This document shows positions 30,692-40,300 of a stretch of 47,184 nucleotides of DNA, one piece after another. This DNA is from Mucilaginibacter sp. L294. Lineage in GTDB: Bacteria; Bacteroidota; Bacteroidia; Sphingobacteriales; Sphingobacteriaceae. How positions within the stretch are numbered: position 1 is the first letter of the stretch; the number at the start of each line of letters is the position of its first letter. The stretch is from contig NZ_LGEK01000034.1 in the NCBI RefSeq assembly GCF_001636615.1, positions 1-47,184 of the forward strand, read 5' to 3'. The position numbers and the translations under genes were made by a program. A model generated the notes under the pieces. It made no database searches, had not been told where the DNA came from, and worked only from the letters and a program-made list of their open reading frames with translations.

Positions 30692-32284
30692 CTATTGTAG
30701 CATATATTTTAAATCAGAAAACTGGTAAATAGACGGTAATAGATGCCCATTGATAAGCATAGTTGGTGTGAAAGCAACCTCTGCCATATCGCACCAGGTT
30801 TTTTGTGCATCCAGTTTATAATACTCCGTCTCTACTAATTCAACCGGATAGGCTTTGGCCCATGCTTCGTAATTCTTTTGCTTTTGTTCATACCAGTCGT
30901 GTAGCGCATCTTTTACCTGTGTTTTATCCGATAGAGCATTTAGGGCCATTAGGTGGCGCGTTATCGGTGTTTGAGGGTCTGTATCATCATTTAGTGCGGT
31001 GAACACTATTCGCGCCTGCACATCGCCATTTTGATCTATGATATCATTAAGCAGCTTATGCATTTTTGCGCAAGGAGGGCAATAAGGGTTACTTACCATG
31101 GTTATCACGTTACTGGCCCCGGCGTTGCCTAGTACTATACTCCAGTTTTCATCGGGTTGTTTATACTGCGGCTGTGCAGTAAGCGCCTGGTTAAATAGCT
31201 CGCTGTTATATTTAAACTTGCGCAGTTGTTCTTTAAGAGGTTTTAATTGCTGCAATTTAAGAAGTAACGGCCTTAGTATAAGCCACAACACAACGGGGGA
31301 TGAAAAGCATATAAACATTAATCTCACTGTTTTATAATCTCCCGGGTCGAAGTAAAAATGAGTAGTAAACGCGTTAATCACCAGCGGTATAAACTCCAGC
31401 CATAGCAGCGCCTGTATAGCGCAGCATAATACACACCACTTTTTGGCTATCCTGGCTTGGTAATAGACAGAGTAAACCGTATAGGGTAAGCTAACAAAAT
31501 TAAGTATAGCTAACACGGTTAATACGCTGGCCGAAGCACCGAATTGTAATAGTAACCAAGTGCCTGCAAAATAAAAAAAGCCTACCTCGCTCCAGGTAAG
31601 CCCATCAAATACTTTGGCCGCTTTTGAAGATAATATGGCATTACAGTCTGTTTTACCTCCGCCCTGGCAAAGTACCTGTATAACCGGGTTATTGCTATCA
31701 ACCGATTGTACTAACAACAAAATGGATACAATTAGCCCGGCCGTTTTTATGATAGATAATAAGACAATTGCCCAGTTTAAATTGAAGAAATAGCCACTAT
31801 TATACAAAAGTGTTAGTAAAATGAGCAAGCAGCCAGCTGTTAATACAGCCGGTTTAAACTTGTAGGCCGATGATAACAAACCGCGGTCTTTAATAAGCTT
31901 ACTATCCGGTTCTGCGATAAGCACCACACCGGCAAATGCTGCTTTAAAGTTTTCGAGAGATAATTTATTGACTTGTTTTCTTTCATCGGAGAAATAAACA
32001 TGTTTGGCATCCATTTTACTAACTACGGCAAATTCGCCGCCATTGGTATTCAGGTTAACCAAAAACGGTGCAGACAATTCACCCAGCATCTCAAACTCGG
32101 CCCTAAAAGCAGTGTTTGAGATGTTTAATGTAGTTAATACATCGCTCACAGCAAGCATGCTGGGATAATCAGGGTGCTTTTCAAGTTCATCGATAACATT
32201 ATCGGGGTTGATAGTAACCTTTAAATATTTAAAAAGATTAGTTACAGCCGCTTCGGCATTAGAGCGTTTAGTAAATAAAAACAT
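30692..32284 (-). CDS. C39-like/VKOR/thioredoxin fusion, membrane disulfide oxidase
   Basis: The 530-residue protein has three parts. Residues 1 to about 130 resemble a C39 peptidase domain, but the usual catalytic Cys (DCG motif) and His are not present, so proteolysis is unlikely. About 140-340 is a VKOR-type membrane domain with several helices, the loop cysteines in LCQGGGKTDCNAILSS and the quinone-facing pair CVLC. About 375-530 is a DsbA/thioredoxin-like domain with NPYCPPCAKMH and cis-proline TPTML. Together these form disulfides and pass electrons to quinone. It precedes the cysteine-rich precursor by 103 bp on the same strand and is its probable oxidation partner; the C39-like part may bind the leader (inference). 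Confidence 0.87.
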   Translation of the reverse strand: MFLFTKRSNAEAAVTNLFKYLKVTINPDNVIDELEKHPDYPSMLAVSDVLTTLNISNTAFRAEFEMLGELSAPFLVNLNTNGGEFAVVSKMDAKHVYFSDERKQVNKLSLENFKAAFAGVVLIAEPDSKLIKDRGLLSSAYKFKPAVLTAGCLLILLTLLYNSGYFFNLNWAIVLLSIIKTAGLIVSILLLVQSVDSNNPVIQVLCQGGGKTDCNAILSSKAAKVFDGLTWSEVGFFYFAGTWLLLQFGASASVLTVLAILNFVSLPYTVYSVYYQARIAKKWCVLCCAIQALLWLEFIPLVINAFTTHFYFDPGDYKTVRLMFICFSSPVVLWLILRPLLLKLQQLKPLKEQLRKFKYNSELFNQALTAQPQYKQPDENWSIVLGNAGASNVITMVSNPYCPPCAKMHKLLNDIIDQNGDVQARIVFTALNDDTDPQTPITRHLMALNALSDKTQVKDALHDWYEQKQKNYEAWAKAYPVELVETEYYKLDAQKTWCDMAEVAFTPTMLINGHLLPSIYQFSDLKYMLQ

Positions 32285-32613
32285 ATAAAATGCGTTAAAA
32301 CATTAAAAAAAATTACAGCAAAAACACACTGGCCAAGTAAACGAAGCCGATAGAAGAGAAATATTTATTTTGTTTAATTTATAATTGGTGAGATAAACTT
32401 AATGAACACATTCTTTAAAAGCAAAATTTATTTTAAATTAAAATTTACCATTTGCATCAAAGCAGTCAATTAAGTATTTAAAAAAGGCGGATGATTTATC
32501 CTTTATGAATGAGGTAGTTACAAATATTAGGGACAGGGCTGTGCGCATCTTAAGATAGGAGGTAGTTTTCATAAAAGTTAATGTATTGAATTTAGAATAC
32601 TTTTATACCTGAT
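32285..32613. other. AT-rich intergenic region upstream of the VKOR fusion gene
   Basis: This 329-bp gap is very AT-rich and presumably holds the promoter of the VKOR-precursor-GT4 unit. On the minus strand it contains a 44-codon frame (32438-32572, beginning MKTTSYLKMRTALSL) with no recognisable similarity; it could be a remnant or chance. No terminator with a clear stem was found. Confidence 0.4.
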
Positions 32614-33645
32614 TTAGCCGGCCAACATTTTCACCAAATTTTCTTCAAATTTTTTGGCATCTATTACATAATCGCCTTCAAAATAGTCCTCTCTGCCATG
32701 GGTATCACAAAGCTGATGATAGTATTTAATACCCAACGCTTCGGCCATATACCAAAATAGGGGGCTCGGGTGATCAAGCTCGTTCGTTTTGTTTTTATGC
32801 AACTCTAAAAGTGACGTCCCCGGGCCCATAAAAAGCATATTGGTAAGGCCAGATCCATGTGTGCCAACAAGATATTTAGCTCCGGAGAAGATGGCTATTT
32901 GTTCCAAGAAACTATGGTTTTCGGGATAGAATATATCAAAATTGTATTTTTCAATTATTGCTATGATCTCGTCTTCGTTAATTATGGCACGTCGTCCAGC
33001 AAGTTTCCTGCTCACATATAACCTTTCTATCCGGGTTGTAGTTACTGGTTTAATTGTTGAAACGTATTGGCTATAAAAACTTCTTATTTGTCGTACCTGC
33101 ATACCATTATACGAATCACATTCCTGCTTAATTTGCGGCAGGCAGAGGTTTTTAACTAATAAACTTTTACCATTAGGTATAAAAAAGATGTTTTTGATAT
33201 TAAATGGCTCTATCGAGCCCATGATAAAGTCAGCATCCCTATAATATTCGGGCAGAATCAGAATCAGTGTATCGAGCTTTTTTCTAACCATCCATAAGCG
33301 GAATATAGATTCACAAATCCAATGGTAATAATTAAACCAGGGGTGATGAATTGCGAGATAAGTGTTATCATCATCCAGCACGATCAGGTTTTCCGGGTTA
33401 TCAACAGCATCATAGTAATATCTCGCGGCTTCATTCTTATAATCGTTAATTTGAATGGGGAAATTATGGTGGCATTCCTTAATCAAGCCTTTGCTATTCA
33501 TGCAAAAGCCTGAAAACGCCACAAAAACATTTTTTAAAAATTTTACCTTTTGATCTTTTAACGTGTAAGATAAATGTGGCGAATACATATCGCGATCCTG
33601 GTCGCAAATATTCAGTGGATAGGGAACGGTGATTTTTCTTTCCAT
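32614..33645 (-). CDS. Glycosyltransferase family 61 (DUF563-like)
   Basis: The 343-residue protein matches GT61: HHPWFNYYHWICESIFRLW, the RLYVSRKLAGRRAIINE region (split LYVSRK and RRAI.NE), and the hallmark GTHGSGLTNMLFMGPGTSLL followed by EL. Eukaryotic members transfer xylose or arabinose; bacterial substrates are mostly unknown. No signal peptide is seen. It lies upstream of the VKOR-precursor genes on the same strand, separated by 329 bp, so it may form its own transcript but belongs to the same locus by strand and theme. Confidence 0.85.
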   Translation of the reverse strand: MERKITVPYPLNICDQDRDMYSPHLSYTLKDQKVKFLKNVFVAFSGFCMNSKGLIKECHHNFPIQINDYKNEAARYYYDAVDNPENLIVLDDDNTYLAIHHPWFNYYHWICESIFRLWMVRKKLDTLILILPEYYRDADFIMGSIEPFNIKNIFFIPNGKSLLVKNLCLPQIKQECDSYNGMQVRQIRSFYSQYVSTIKPVTTTRIERLYVSRKLAGRRAIINEDEIIAIIEKYNFDIFYPENHSFLEQIAIFSGAKYLVGTHGSGLTNMLFMGPGTSLLELHKNKTNELDHPSPLFWYMAEALGIKYYHQLCDTHGREDYFEGDYVIDAKKFEENLVKMLAG

Positions 33646-34007
33646 AAAGGCCGCACTTAACTTTACTAATGGGCAACACGAATATAGTTTTCATTTTATT
33701 GTTTATAAAGCAATAAGGAATGAATAATATCTCCGTGGCATTTGCCAAAAACACGATAACATTACCGGCACGTTTTAAAAATTGCCATCTTTTTATATTA
33801 AAATTGTAAGGAAAACAGAGACCGGGGCGGAGGCTCGCTAATATATTGTTGTGGTTCACAATACTAAAACGATACTTAGATCAACCGTCTTCTACCTTCC
33901 CATTATTAGTTCGAAATAACATTTTTGGTTAATATGCATACAACTGGTGACGGATTATATATTTGCGTACCGCATTTTAGCATGATGATAGCGTTTAACA
34001 TAAGCCA
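33646..34007. promoter_or_regulatory. Divergent promoter region, GT61 gene / GntR gene
   Basis: This 362-bp gap separates divergent genes. TATATTTG at 33958-33965 is a perfect -7 element for the GntR gene, giving a leader of about 36 nt. A longer open frame on the minus strand overlaps the GT61 gene out of frame and looks spurious. No other gene is seen. Confidence 0.5.
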
Positions 34008-35033
34008 ATGAAAAACTATTTGAAACTTATAAAGCTTGATGAATATTCTGCAACACCAAAGTATCTTCAGATATATAATGCCATTATACAGGCTATAGAA
34101 AGCAAACTCATTGAAAAAGATGAGATGCTGCCATCCATAAATGACCTTAGTATCGGTCTGGAGGTGTCCCGAAATACTATTGAGCGGTCTTACAAGGAGC
34201 TAAAAAAGTTTGGGGTGATCAGTTCCGTAAACGGGAAAGGTTATTTTGTTACAAATACCACGTTCAATCAACAGATAAAGGTATTGCTCCTATTTAATAA
34301 ATTAAGCAGCCATAAAAAAATAATTTACGATGCGTTTGCAACCAGGCTGGGAAATAGCGCGGCGATAGATTTCTACATTTATAACAACGATTTTAACTTT
34401 TTTAAAAAAATCCTCACAGAAAAGATCATTCATTACTCGAAAGTGGTACTTGTGCCGCATTTTATTGAGGAGGATATAAACGCTTATGAACTTATAAATT
34501 CGTTGCCAAAAGAAAAATTGGTGCTGATGGATAAACTTATCCCCGGAATAGAGGGCAGTTTTGGCGCAGTTTATGAAAACTTTGAGCACGATATTTTTCA
34601 TGCTTTAACACAATTGATAGAACCGCTGAGTAAATACAATACTATAAAGATCATCTTCCCCGATAACAGCTATTACTCCAAAAATATTTTAACAGGCTTC
34701 CTCAACTTTTGCGCTACTTATACTTTTAATTACGAGGTGATATCGGATATTGAAACTGAAAAGTTAGAAAAGGGTACTGCTTATATTAATCTTATGGAGA
34801 ACGACCTGGTTACGCTGGTAGAGCGTATAATAAAAGAAAATTTAGTTATTGCAAAGGATATTGGCGTTATCTCTTATAACGAAACCCCAATAAAGAGGAT
34901 CATCATGAACGGTATTACCACCATTTCTACTAATTTTACCCTAATGGGTAAAATTGCGGCAGACATAGTGTTGAATAACTCTTTTGACCATATCCCCGTG
35001 CCCTTTAAGGTGATTTTAAGAAAATCGCTATAA
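34008..35033 (+). CDS. GntR-family transcriptional regulator with sugar-binding-like domain
   Basis: The 341-residue protein has an N-terminal winged helix of the GntR type (about 8-78: TPKYLQIYNAIIQAI, LPSINDLSIGLEVSRNTIERSY in two overlapping parts, GYFV) and a C-terminal region of about 250 residues resembling the LacI/periplasmic-binding fold (DIGVISYNETP, GKIAADIVLN). This architecture is common for regulators of carbohydrate operons in Bacteroidota. It lies upstream of, and co-oriented with, the ECF-FecR-SusCD genes and probably senses a ligand of that locus. Confidence 0.87.
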   Translation: MKNYLKLIKLDEYSATPKYLQIYNAIIQAIESKLIEKDEMLPSINDLSIGLEVSRNTIERSYKELKKFGVISSVNGKGYFVTNTTFNQQIKVLLLFNKLSSHKKIIYDAFATRLGNSAAIDFYIYNNDFNFFKKILTEKIIHYSKVVLVPHFIEEDINAYELINSLPKEKLVLMDKLIPGIEGSFGAVYENFEHDIFHALTQLIEPLSKYNTIKIIFPDNSYYSKNILTGFLNFCATYTFNYEVISDIETEKLEKGTAYINLMENDLVTLVERIIKENLVIAKDIGVISYNETPIKRIIMNGITTISTNFTLMGKIAADIVLNNSFDHIPVPFKVILRKSL

Positions 35034-35235
35034 TCGTGAAGGTTAGGGATGGTAGATCAAATTATTTAATTTACAATTGCTGTAAACCAATATAATACCT
35101 GTTTCATTTAATAATACGTGTTGTTACTGTATAGCGTAATACAGTTAAATGCTTCCGCATTGTTTAGTATTCTTTTGATGAAATTTAGCCGCTACCGAAG
35201 ATGTTCGGTTTTATAATTTATAGCACAAATTCGCG

Positions 35236-35817
35236 ATGATAAATTACAATAGCCTACCGGATAATGATTTAGTTGACTTACTTAGAACGGGTGACGGTGA
35301 GGCTTATAAAGAGTTATACCAGCGATACAGTGTGGTGTTGTTAAATCACGCTTACAACAAAACAAGGGACAGGGAAGAGGCAAAAGACATTGTACATGAA
35401 GTTTTTGCTATGCTGTGGGCAAATCATCAAAATATTAATCCTTCAAATAACCTTCCCGGTTATCTGTATTCATGTGTAAGGAATAATTTTTTTAACCAGG
35501 TGGCGCGCAACCTGGTTAAATCTAAATATATGTCGTCGATAAAAGCGTTTGCCGAAGATGGGCATGTTATTACAGACCATTTGGTACGCGAACGGCAGTT
35601 TTCAGATATCATCAACATAGAAATAGCAAACTTGCCAGCTAAAATGGGGGAAGTATTTAAACTTAGCAGGAATGAATACCTTACGCATAAAGAGATCGCA
35701 AACAAGTTAAACATCTCAGAACAAACCGTTAGTAAACATATAACCAACGCGCTAAAAATTCTTCGCGTTAGGCTTGGGCTGTTTATATACATCATTTGGC
35801 TTTTCCATAATAAATAA
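35236..35817 (+). CDS. ECF RNA polymerase sigma factor (Bacteroidota SusC-linked type)
   Basis: The 193-residue protein has sigma-70 region 2 (YKELYQRYSVVLLNHAYNKT, DREEAKDIVHEVFAMLWANH in parts) and region 4 with the helix-turn-helix LTHKEIANKLNISEQTVSKHI. It is the usual partner of the FecR anti-sigma factor that follows after 75 bp and of a SusC with an STN domain. Together they form a cell-surface signalling cascade where substrate binding at SusC releases the sigma factor. Confidence 0.93.
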   Translation: MINYNSLPDNDLVDLLRTGDGEAYKELYQRYSVVLLNHAYNKTRDREEAKDIVHEVFAMLWANHQNINPSNNLPGYLYSCVRNNFFNQVARNLVKSKYMSSIKAFAEDGHVITDHLVRERQFSDIINIEIANLPAKMGEVFKLSRNEYLTHKEIANKLNISEQTVSKHITNALKILRVRLGLFIYIIWLFHNK

Positions 35818-35892
35818 ATATTTCATTTTTACTTACCTGTTAGGCTGTAGCAGTTTGTCTTACTTGTATAAAAGGCTTAAAAACCTCATACA

Positions 35893-37041
35893 ATGGACGA
35901 ACATCAACTTAAAGAGCTATTACGTAAATACCAGGCCGGCGAAGCAACCGACGAGGAGATCGCGTTCATAGAAAGCTGGTATATACAATACAACCAAGAT
36001 CAGGAAACCCCTTTTTCTCTTGATGAGCGGCTCGAAGATTCGGACGCGGTGTGGGAAAAACTACATGCACAAAAGCCCGGCTTCAGAATAAGTTATTTGT
36101 GGCCATTAATTGCAGTTGGTGCCTGTTTATTAGTGTTTTTCTACTTTGTAAAACCCGAAGCATTAATTGTACCTCAAAAAACGCAGGAACTGGTTAATAA
36201 TCGCGCGGTTGAAATTGTCCCCGGCACAAGTAAAGCTGTATTAACACTCGCTAACGGCCGGCAAGTTTTTTTATCGGGTGCTGAAAATCAAAAAATAGGT
36301 AACCAGGGTATCGCTACGCTTATAGAAAAAGGAAGCGGGCAATTGGTTTACACCATCGAAAAAGCCACAGCAGGGAAAAGCCCCATGTCGTCGAACTTAG
36401 TTTACAACACCATAAGCACACCAAGGGGTGGGCAATACTGGGTGGTGTTGTCTGATGGTACGCGTGTTTTTTTAAATGCAGGATCGTCGCTGCGTTATCC
36501 TGTAAATTTTAGTGGCAAGGATAGAACAGTTAAACTAATGGGCGAAGGATACTTTGAAGTAGTTCATAATGATGCGGCCCCATTCCGTATCATAACCGGT
36601 AACCGTATTATAGAAGATATTGGTACAAAATTCAACGTGAATGCGTATGATGATGAACCTGTAATGAAAACTACGTTGCTGGAGGGGGCTGTTCAGGTTT
36701 CAAGCTTTAAGCAACACGTGATACTTAAGCCCGGGCAGCAGGCACAGGTTAGCAACACCCGCCGTAAAGGAGAAATTAAGGTAGTAAACCACGCAAATGT
36801 TGACGAGGCGGTGGCCTGGAAAAACGGATTGTTTGAGTTTAACAGAACAAACATTAAAACTGTGTTAAACAACGCAGCCCGATGGTACGACTTTGAGATT
36901 GTATACGCCAATGCCATACCCAATCTAAAAATAAGTGGCCGCGTTTCGCGTAAAGTAAGTTTTTCTGGTATGATGGACTTGTTAAAATTTGAGGGGCTCA
37001 AGTTCAGGAAAGACGGAAGGACTATAACGATAATGAATTAA
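35893..37041 (+). CDS. FecR-family anti-sigma factor
   Basis: The 382-residue protein has a cytoplasmic N-terminal sigma-binding segment (about 1-70), one transmembrane helix (about 71-92, LWPLIAVGACLLVFFYFV) and a periplasmic FecR domain with STPRGGQYWVVLSDGTRVFLN in pieces, ILKPGQQA and the DUF4974-like C-terminus (KISGRVSRKVSFSGMMDLLK). It holds the ECF sigma factor and contacts the STN domain of the SusC protein encoded next. Order and spacing are typical. Confidence 0.93.
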   Translation: MDEHQLKELLRKYQAGEATDEEIAFIESWYIQYNQDQETPFSLDERLEDSDAVWEKLHAQKPGFRISYLWPLIAVGACLLVFFYFVKPEALIVPQKTQELVNNRAVEIVPGTSKAVLTLANGRQVFLSGAENQKIGNQGIATLIEKGSGQLVYTIEKATAGKSPMSSNLVYNTISTPRGGQYWVVLSDGTRVFLNAGSSLRYPVNFSGKDRTVKLMGEGYFEVVHNDAAPFRIITGNRIIEDIGTKFNVNAYDDEPVMKTTLLEGAVQVSSFKQHVILKPGQQAQVSNTRRKGEIKVVNHANVDEAVAWKNGLFEFNRTNIKTVLNNAARWYDFEIVYANAIPNLKISGRVSRKVSFSGMMDLLKFEGLKFRKDGRTITIMN

Positions 37042-37309
37042 ATGGGTGCAGGCTCATGAGAAGGCTTGTATACAGATACTATAAAAACCAATTAACCCAA
37101 TAATAAACCAATCAAATTAATATGAGAAAAAAAATACCCCTAACCCCCTAAAAGCCGGGCCTTATGAACAGCGGTAGCCGTATTTAAAAGCAGGCCGGTT
37201 CATAAAAAAGCCGGGAAGTGTTTCACCCACTTACCGGCAACAGTAAGGGCCCCAATCAATCAGATCCAATAAATTGAACTTGAACGTTTAACCCAAACTT
37301 AACGAAAGT
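37042..37309 (+). other. Structured leader of the second SusC gene
   Basis: The 268-bp gap holds a nine-codon mini-ORF (37122-37151), an 8-bp stem TTATGAAC/GTTCATAA (37162-37169 with 37198-37205, enclosing CGG-TAG-CCG) and a hairpin GCCGG.AAGTG/CACTT.CCGGC (37210-37238). No T-tract follows, so the structures may control translation or processing more than termination. Confidence 0.45.
37122..37151 (+). CDS. Nine-codon mini-ORF MRKKIPLTP in the SusC leader
   Basis: ATG AGA AAA AAA ATA CCC CTA ACC CCC stop, 188 nt before the SusC ATG. It nearly repeats the MKKIPLF mini-ORF located 206 nt before the other SusC gene. Translation is not proven. Confidence 0.3.
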   Translation: MRKKIPLTP

Positions 37310-40300
37310 ATGAATTTTAAATTGAAGGCTGCGGCTCTGTGCCGTGGTATGTCAAAAATATTTTTGGCTATGAAGCTAATTGCTATTTTATTGTTTATCA
37401 CATTATCGCAGGCGTATGCAGGCGGTTATGCGCAAAACATATCTATTCACGAAAAAAAAATATCGGTTGAAAAGCTGTTATTGAAAATTGAAAAGCAAAC
37501 CGATTATCATTTTATATATGATAGCAAACCGGACATGCTTAAAACCAATTATGTAAGCATAAATGCTGACAATGTTACCATTGCCAGTATCCTTGACCAG
37601 GTGCTGAAGGGGTTACCCATCAGTTATACCATTATTCAAAAAACAATCGCATTAAAGGTAAATGACAATGGCATAATCTTCGGGAAAAGCGACCGGGCAT
37701 TGAAGGTGACCGGCCAGGTAACCGATGAGAAGAATGAACCCATGCCGGGAGTAAGTGTGAAACTCAAAGGGGCAAATATTGGCGTTGCAACAGACGTAAC
37801 CGGGAAATATACACTCACCATTCCTGATGATAATGGAACACTGATATTTAGTTTTATCAGCTATGAAACACAGGAGGTACCGGTAAACGGCAACCCTATT
37901 ATTAATATTAAGCTTAATCCATCCAGCAATAAGTTAGGCGAGGTAGTGGTTGTAGGTTACGGCACACAATCAAAAGCCAATGTTTCTGGCGCTATTACAA
38001 CTGTTACAGCAAAAGATGTGGCTGCGAGCCCAGCCCCCAACTTAGGATCCGGGCTTGCGGGTAGGGTATCTGGCGTTACCATCAATAACCGTGGTGGCGA
38101 GCCGGGAAACGAGTCGGTAGAGATTTTTATCCGTGGGCGTAGCACAATGGGCGACGCTTCTCCGCTGTATGTTATAGATGGTATAGTAAGAGATTTTGGC
38201 GCGTTAAGTTATTTGCCACCTAACGATGTAGAATCGATAACGGTTTTAAAAGATGCATCTGCCGCTATTTATGGCTCAAGGGCAGCCAACGGGGTAATAC
38301 TGATCACAACAAAAAGGGGAAAATCGGGTAAGGCCACTGTAACTGCTTCCTATAACCAGGCAATTATACAGCAGGAACGTATCCCCAGATTTGCCGATGC
38401 CTATACATTCGCTTCCATGTCTAATTTAGAGCAACGCATAAAAGGGTTGCCCGAGCCTTATACCGCTAACGATCTTGAACTGTATAAAAACGGGAAAGAC
38501 CCGCTTAATCATCCAAACACCAACTGGTCCGACCTGATATTTAAAGATTGGGCCATCCAGCAACGCGCGGATGTATCAGTAACCGGGGGTAATGATAATG
38601 TTAAATATTTTATCGCTACAGGTTACCTGGGCCAGAACTCTCCATACAAGGAATCGTTTACTTATGATAAACAATACCATTTCCGGTCGAACATTGATGC
38701 GCAGATCACGAAAGATTTTAAGGTGTCGTTGGATCTGTCTGGCAGGCGGCGAGACAATACGGCCAGCCGTTTGGATAGGGCGCATATCTTCCTTAGCATT
38801 CCAACTCAGAACGGTATTTATCCTAATGGCTTACCGGGCCCGGGCAGAACAGGCAATAACGGTGTTGTGATGGCAAGAGACCCTAACTATGGTTATACAA
38901 AACAGGATGCCAACAATTTTACCAGCACCTTATCTGCCGAGTTAAAGATACCGGGAGTTGACGGCCTGTCTTTACAAGGTAATTTTGCTTATGACTTTGA
39001 CAACAATTATGTAAAGAACTGGACCGGTGTTACCTATTACTACGTTTTAGACCCGGCTACCGGGGAGTATAATAAAGTGCAAAATTCTAATGCCGCTTCC
39101 CCAAGTTTAAATATTCTGTATCCAAACGGAAACGCGGTTACCTCAAACATCAAATTAAACTACAAAAGAACCTTTGCCGCGAATCACCTGATAGATGCAT
39201 TTATAGGTTTTGAACAAAACAGTACCCAGGCATACACCATTAGCGCGGGCAGGATAAACTACGCCAGCGGATCGATACAGGAACTTTTTGCCGGAGATTC
39301 TAATAAAGCAAATCAATCAAATGATGGCTCTTCTGCAAAAACCGGCCGTCAAAATCTTTTTGGTCGTGCTTTGTATAGCTATATGGATAAATATACCTTA
39401 CAATTTCAGTTTAGATATGATGGCTCTCAAAACTTCCCGGTGGGTAAGCGGTACGGGTTTTTTCCCGGCGTTTCCGGTGCATGGAATATCTCTAAAGAAA
39501 ACTTCCTGAAAAATGTAAGGAGCCTGGATTATCTGAAACTGCGTGCTTCGTATGGCGAATTGGGTAATGATAAGATAGGCCCTTACCAATATTTAACATC
39601 ATATACATACGGCAACAATTACGCGTTTAACGGTACAACCAATCAGGGCCTTTATCAAACAAATGCGCCAAACCCCAATATTACATGGGAAGTTGCCAAA
39701 ACCACGGATATAGGTGTGGAGGCTTCTGTACTAAATGGGCTTTTAACGGCAGAGGTAGATGTGTTCCGCACTAACAGGAGCAATATATTGGCGCAACGTA
39801 ACGCATCTGTACCCACCTATACCGGGCTTACCTTGCCCGCGGAAAATATAGGCCGCACCAAAAATGAGGGTATTGAGGTAGCCTTGTCGCACTCAAACAG
39901 AATTGGCAACGATTTTAAATATAGCGTGCAGGGTAATTTTACGTATGCAAAAAACACCGTTGTTTTTGTAGATGATCTGCCAAATCTTCCATCTTATCAA
40001 AAGAGAGAGGGTAAACCCATAGGCGCCCCGCTGATTTATGAGGCAATAGGCATATTTAAAGACCAGGCGCAGATAGATGCTACACCGCATAGGCCGGATA
40101 ACGTTCCGGGCGACCTGATATTCAGGGATGTAAATGGCGATGGTAAAATAGATAACCTGGACCAGGTAATGCAAAATTACAGTAATTCGCCGCAAATAGT
40201 TTATGGATTAAACTTCAGGTTCGAATACAAACAGTTTCAACTGCTACTTGGTTTCCAGGGCCAGGCAAAAGCAATGGCAGAAAAATACAGCTTTATTCCA

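Noticed and set aside
32438..32572. 44-codon minus-strand frame in the gap before the VKOR gene
   Set aside because: It begins with plausible MKTTSYLK but shows no similarity, no clear promoter or ribosome site; kept only as a remark in the intergenic entry.
33494..33859. 121-codon minus-strand frame upstream of the GT61 gene
   Set aside because: It overlaps the GT61 N-terminus in another frame, has no recognisable features and a composition typical of AT-rich non-coding DNA.
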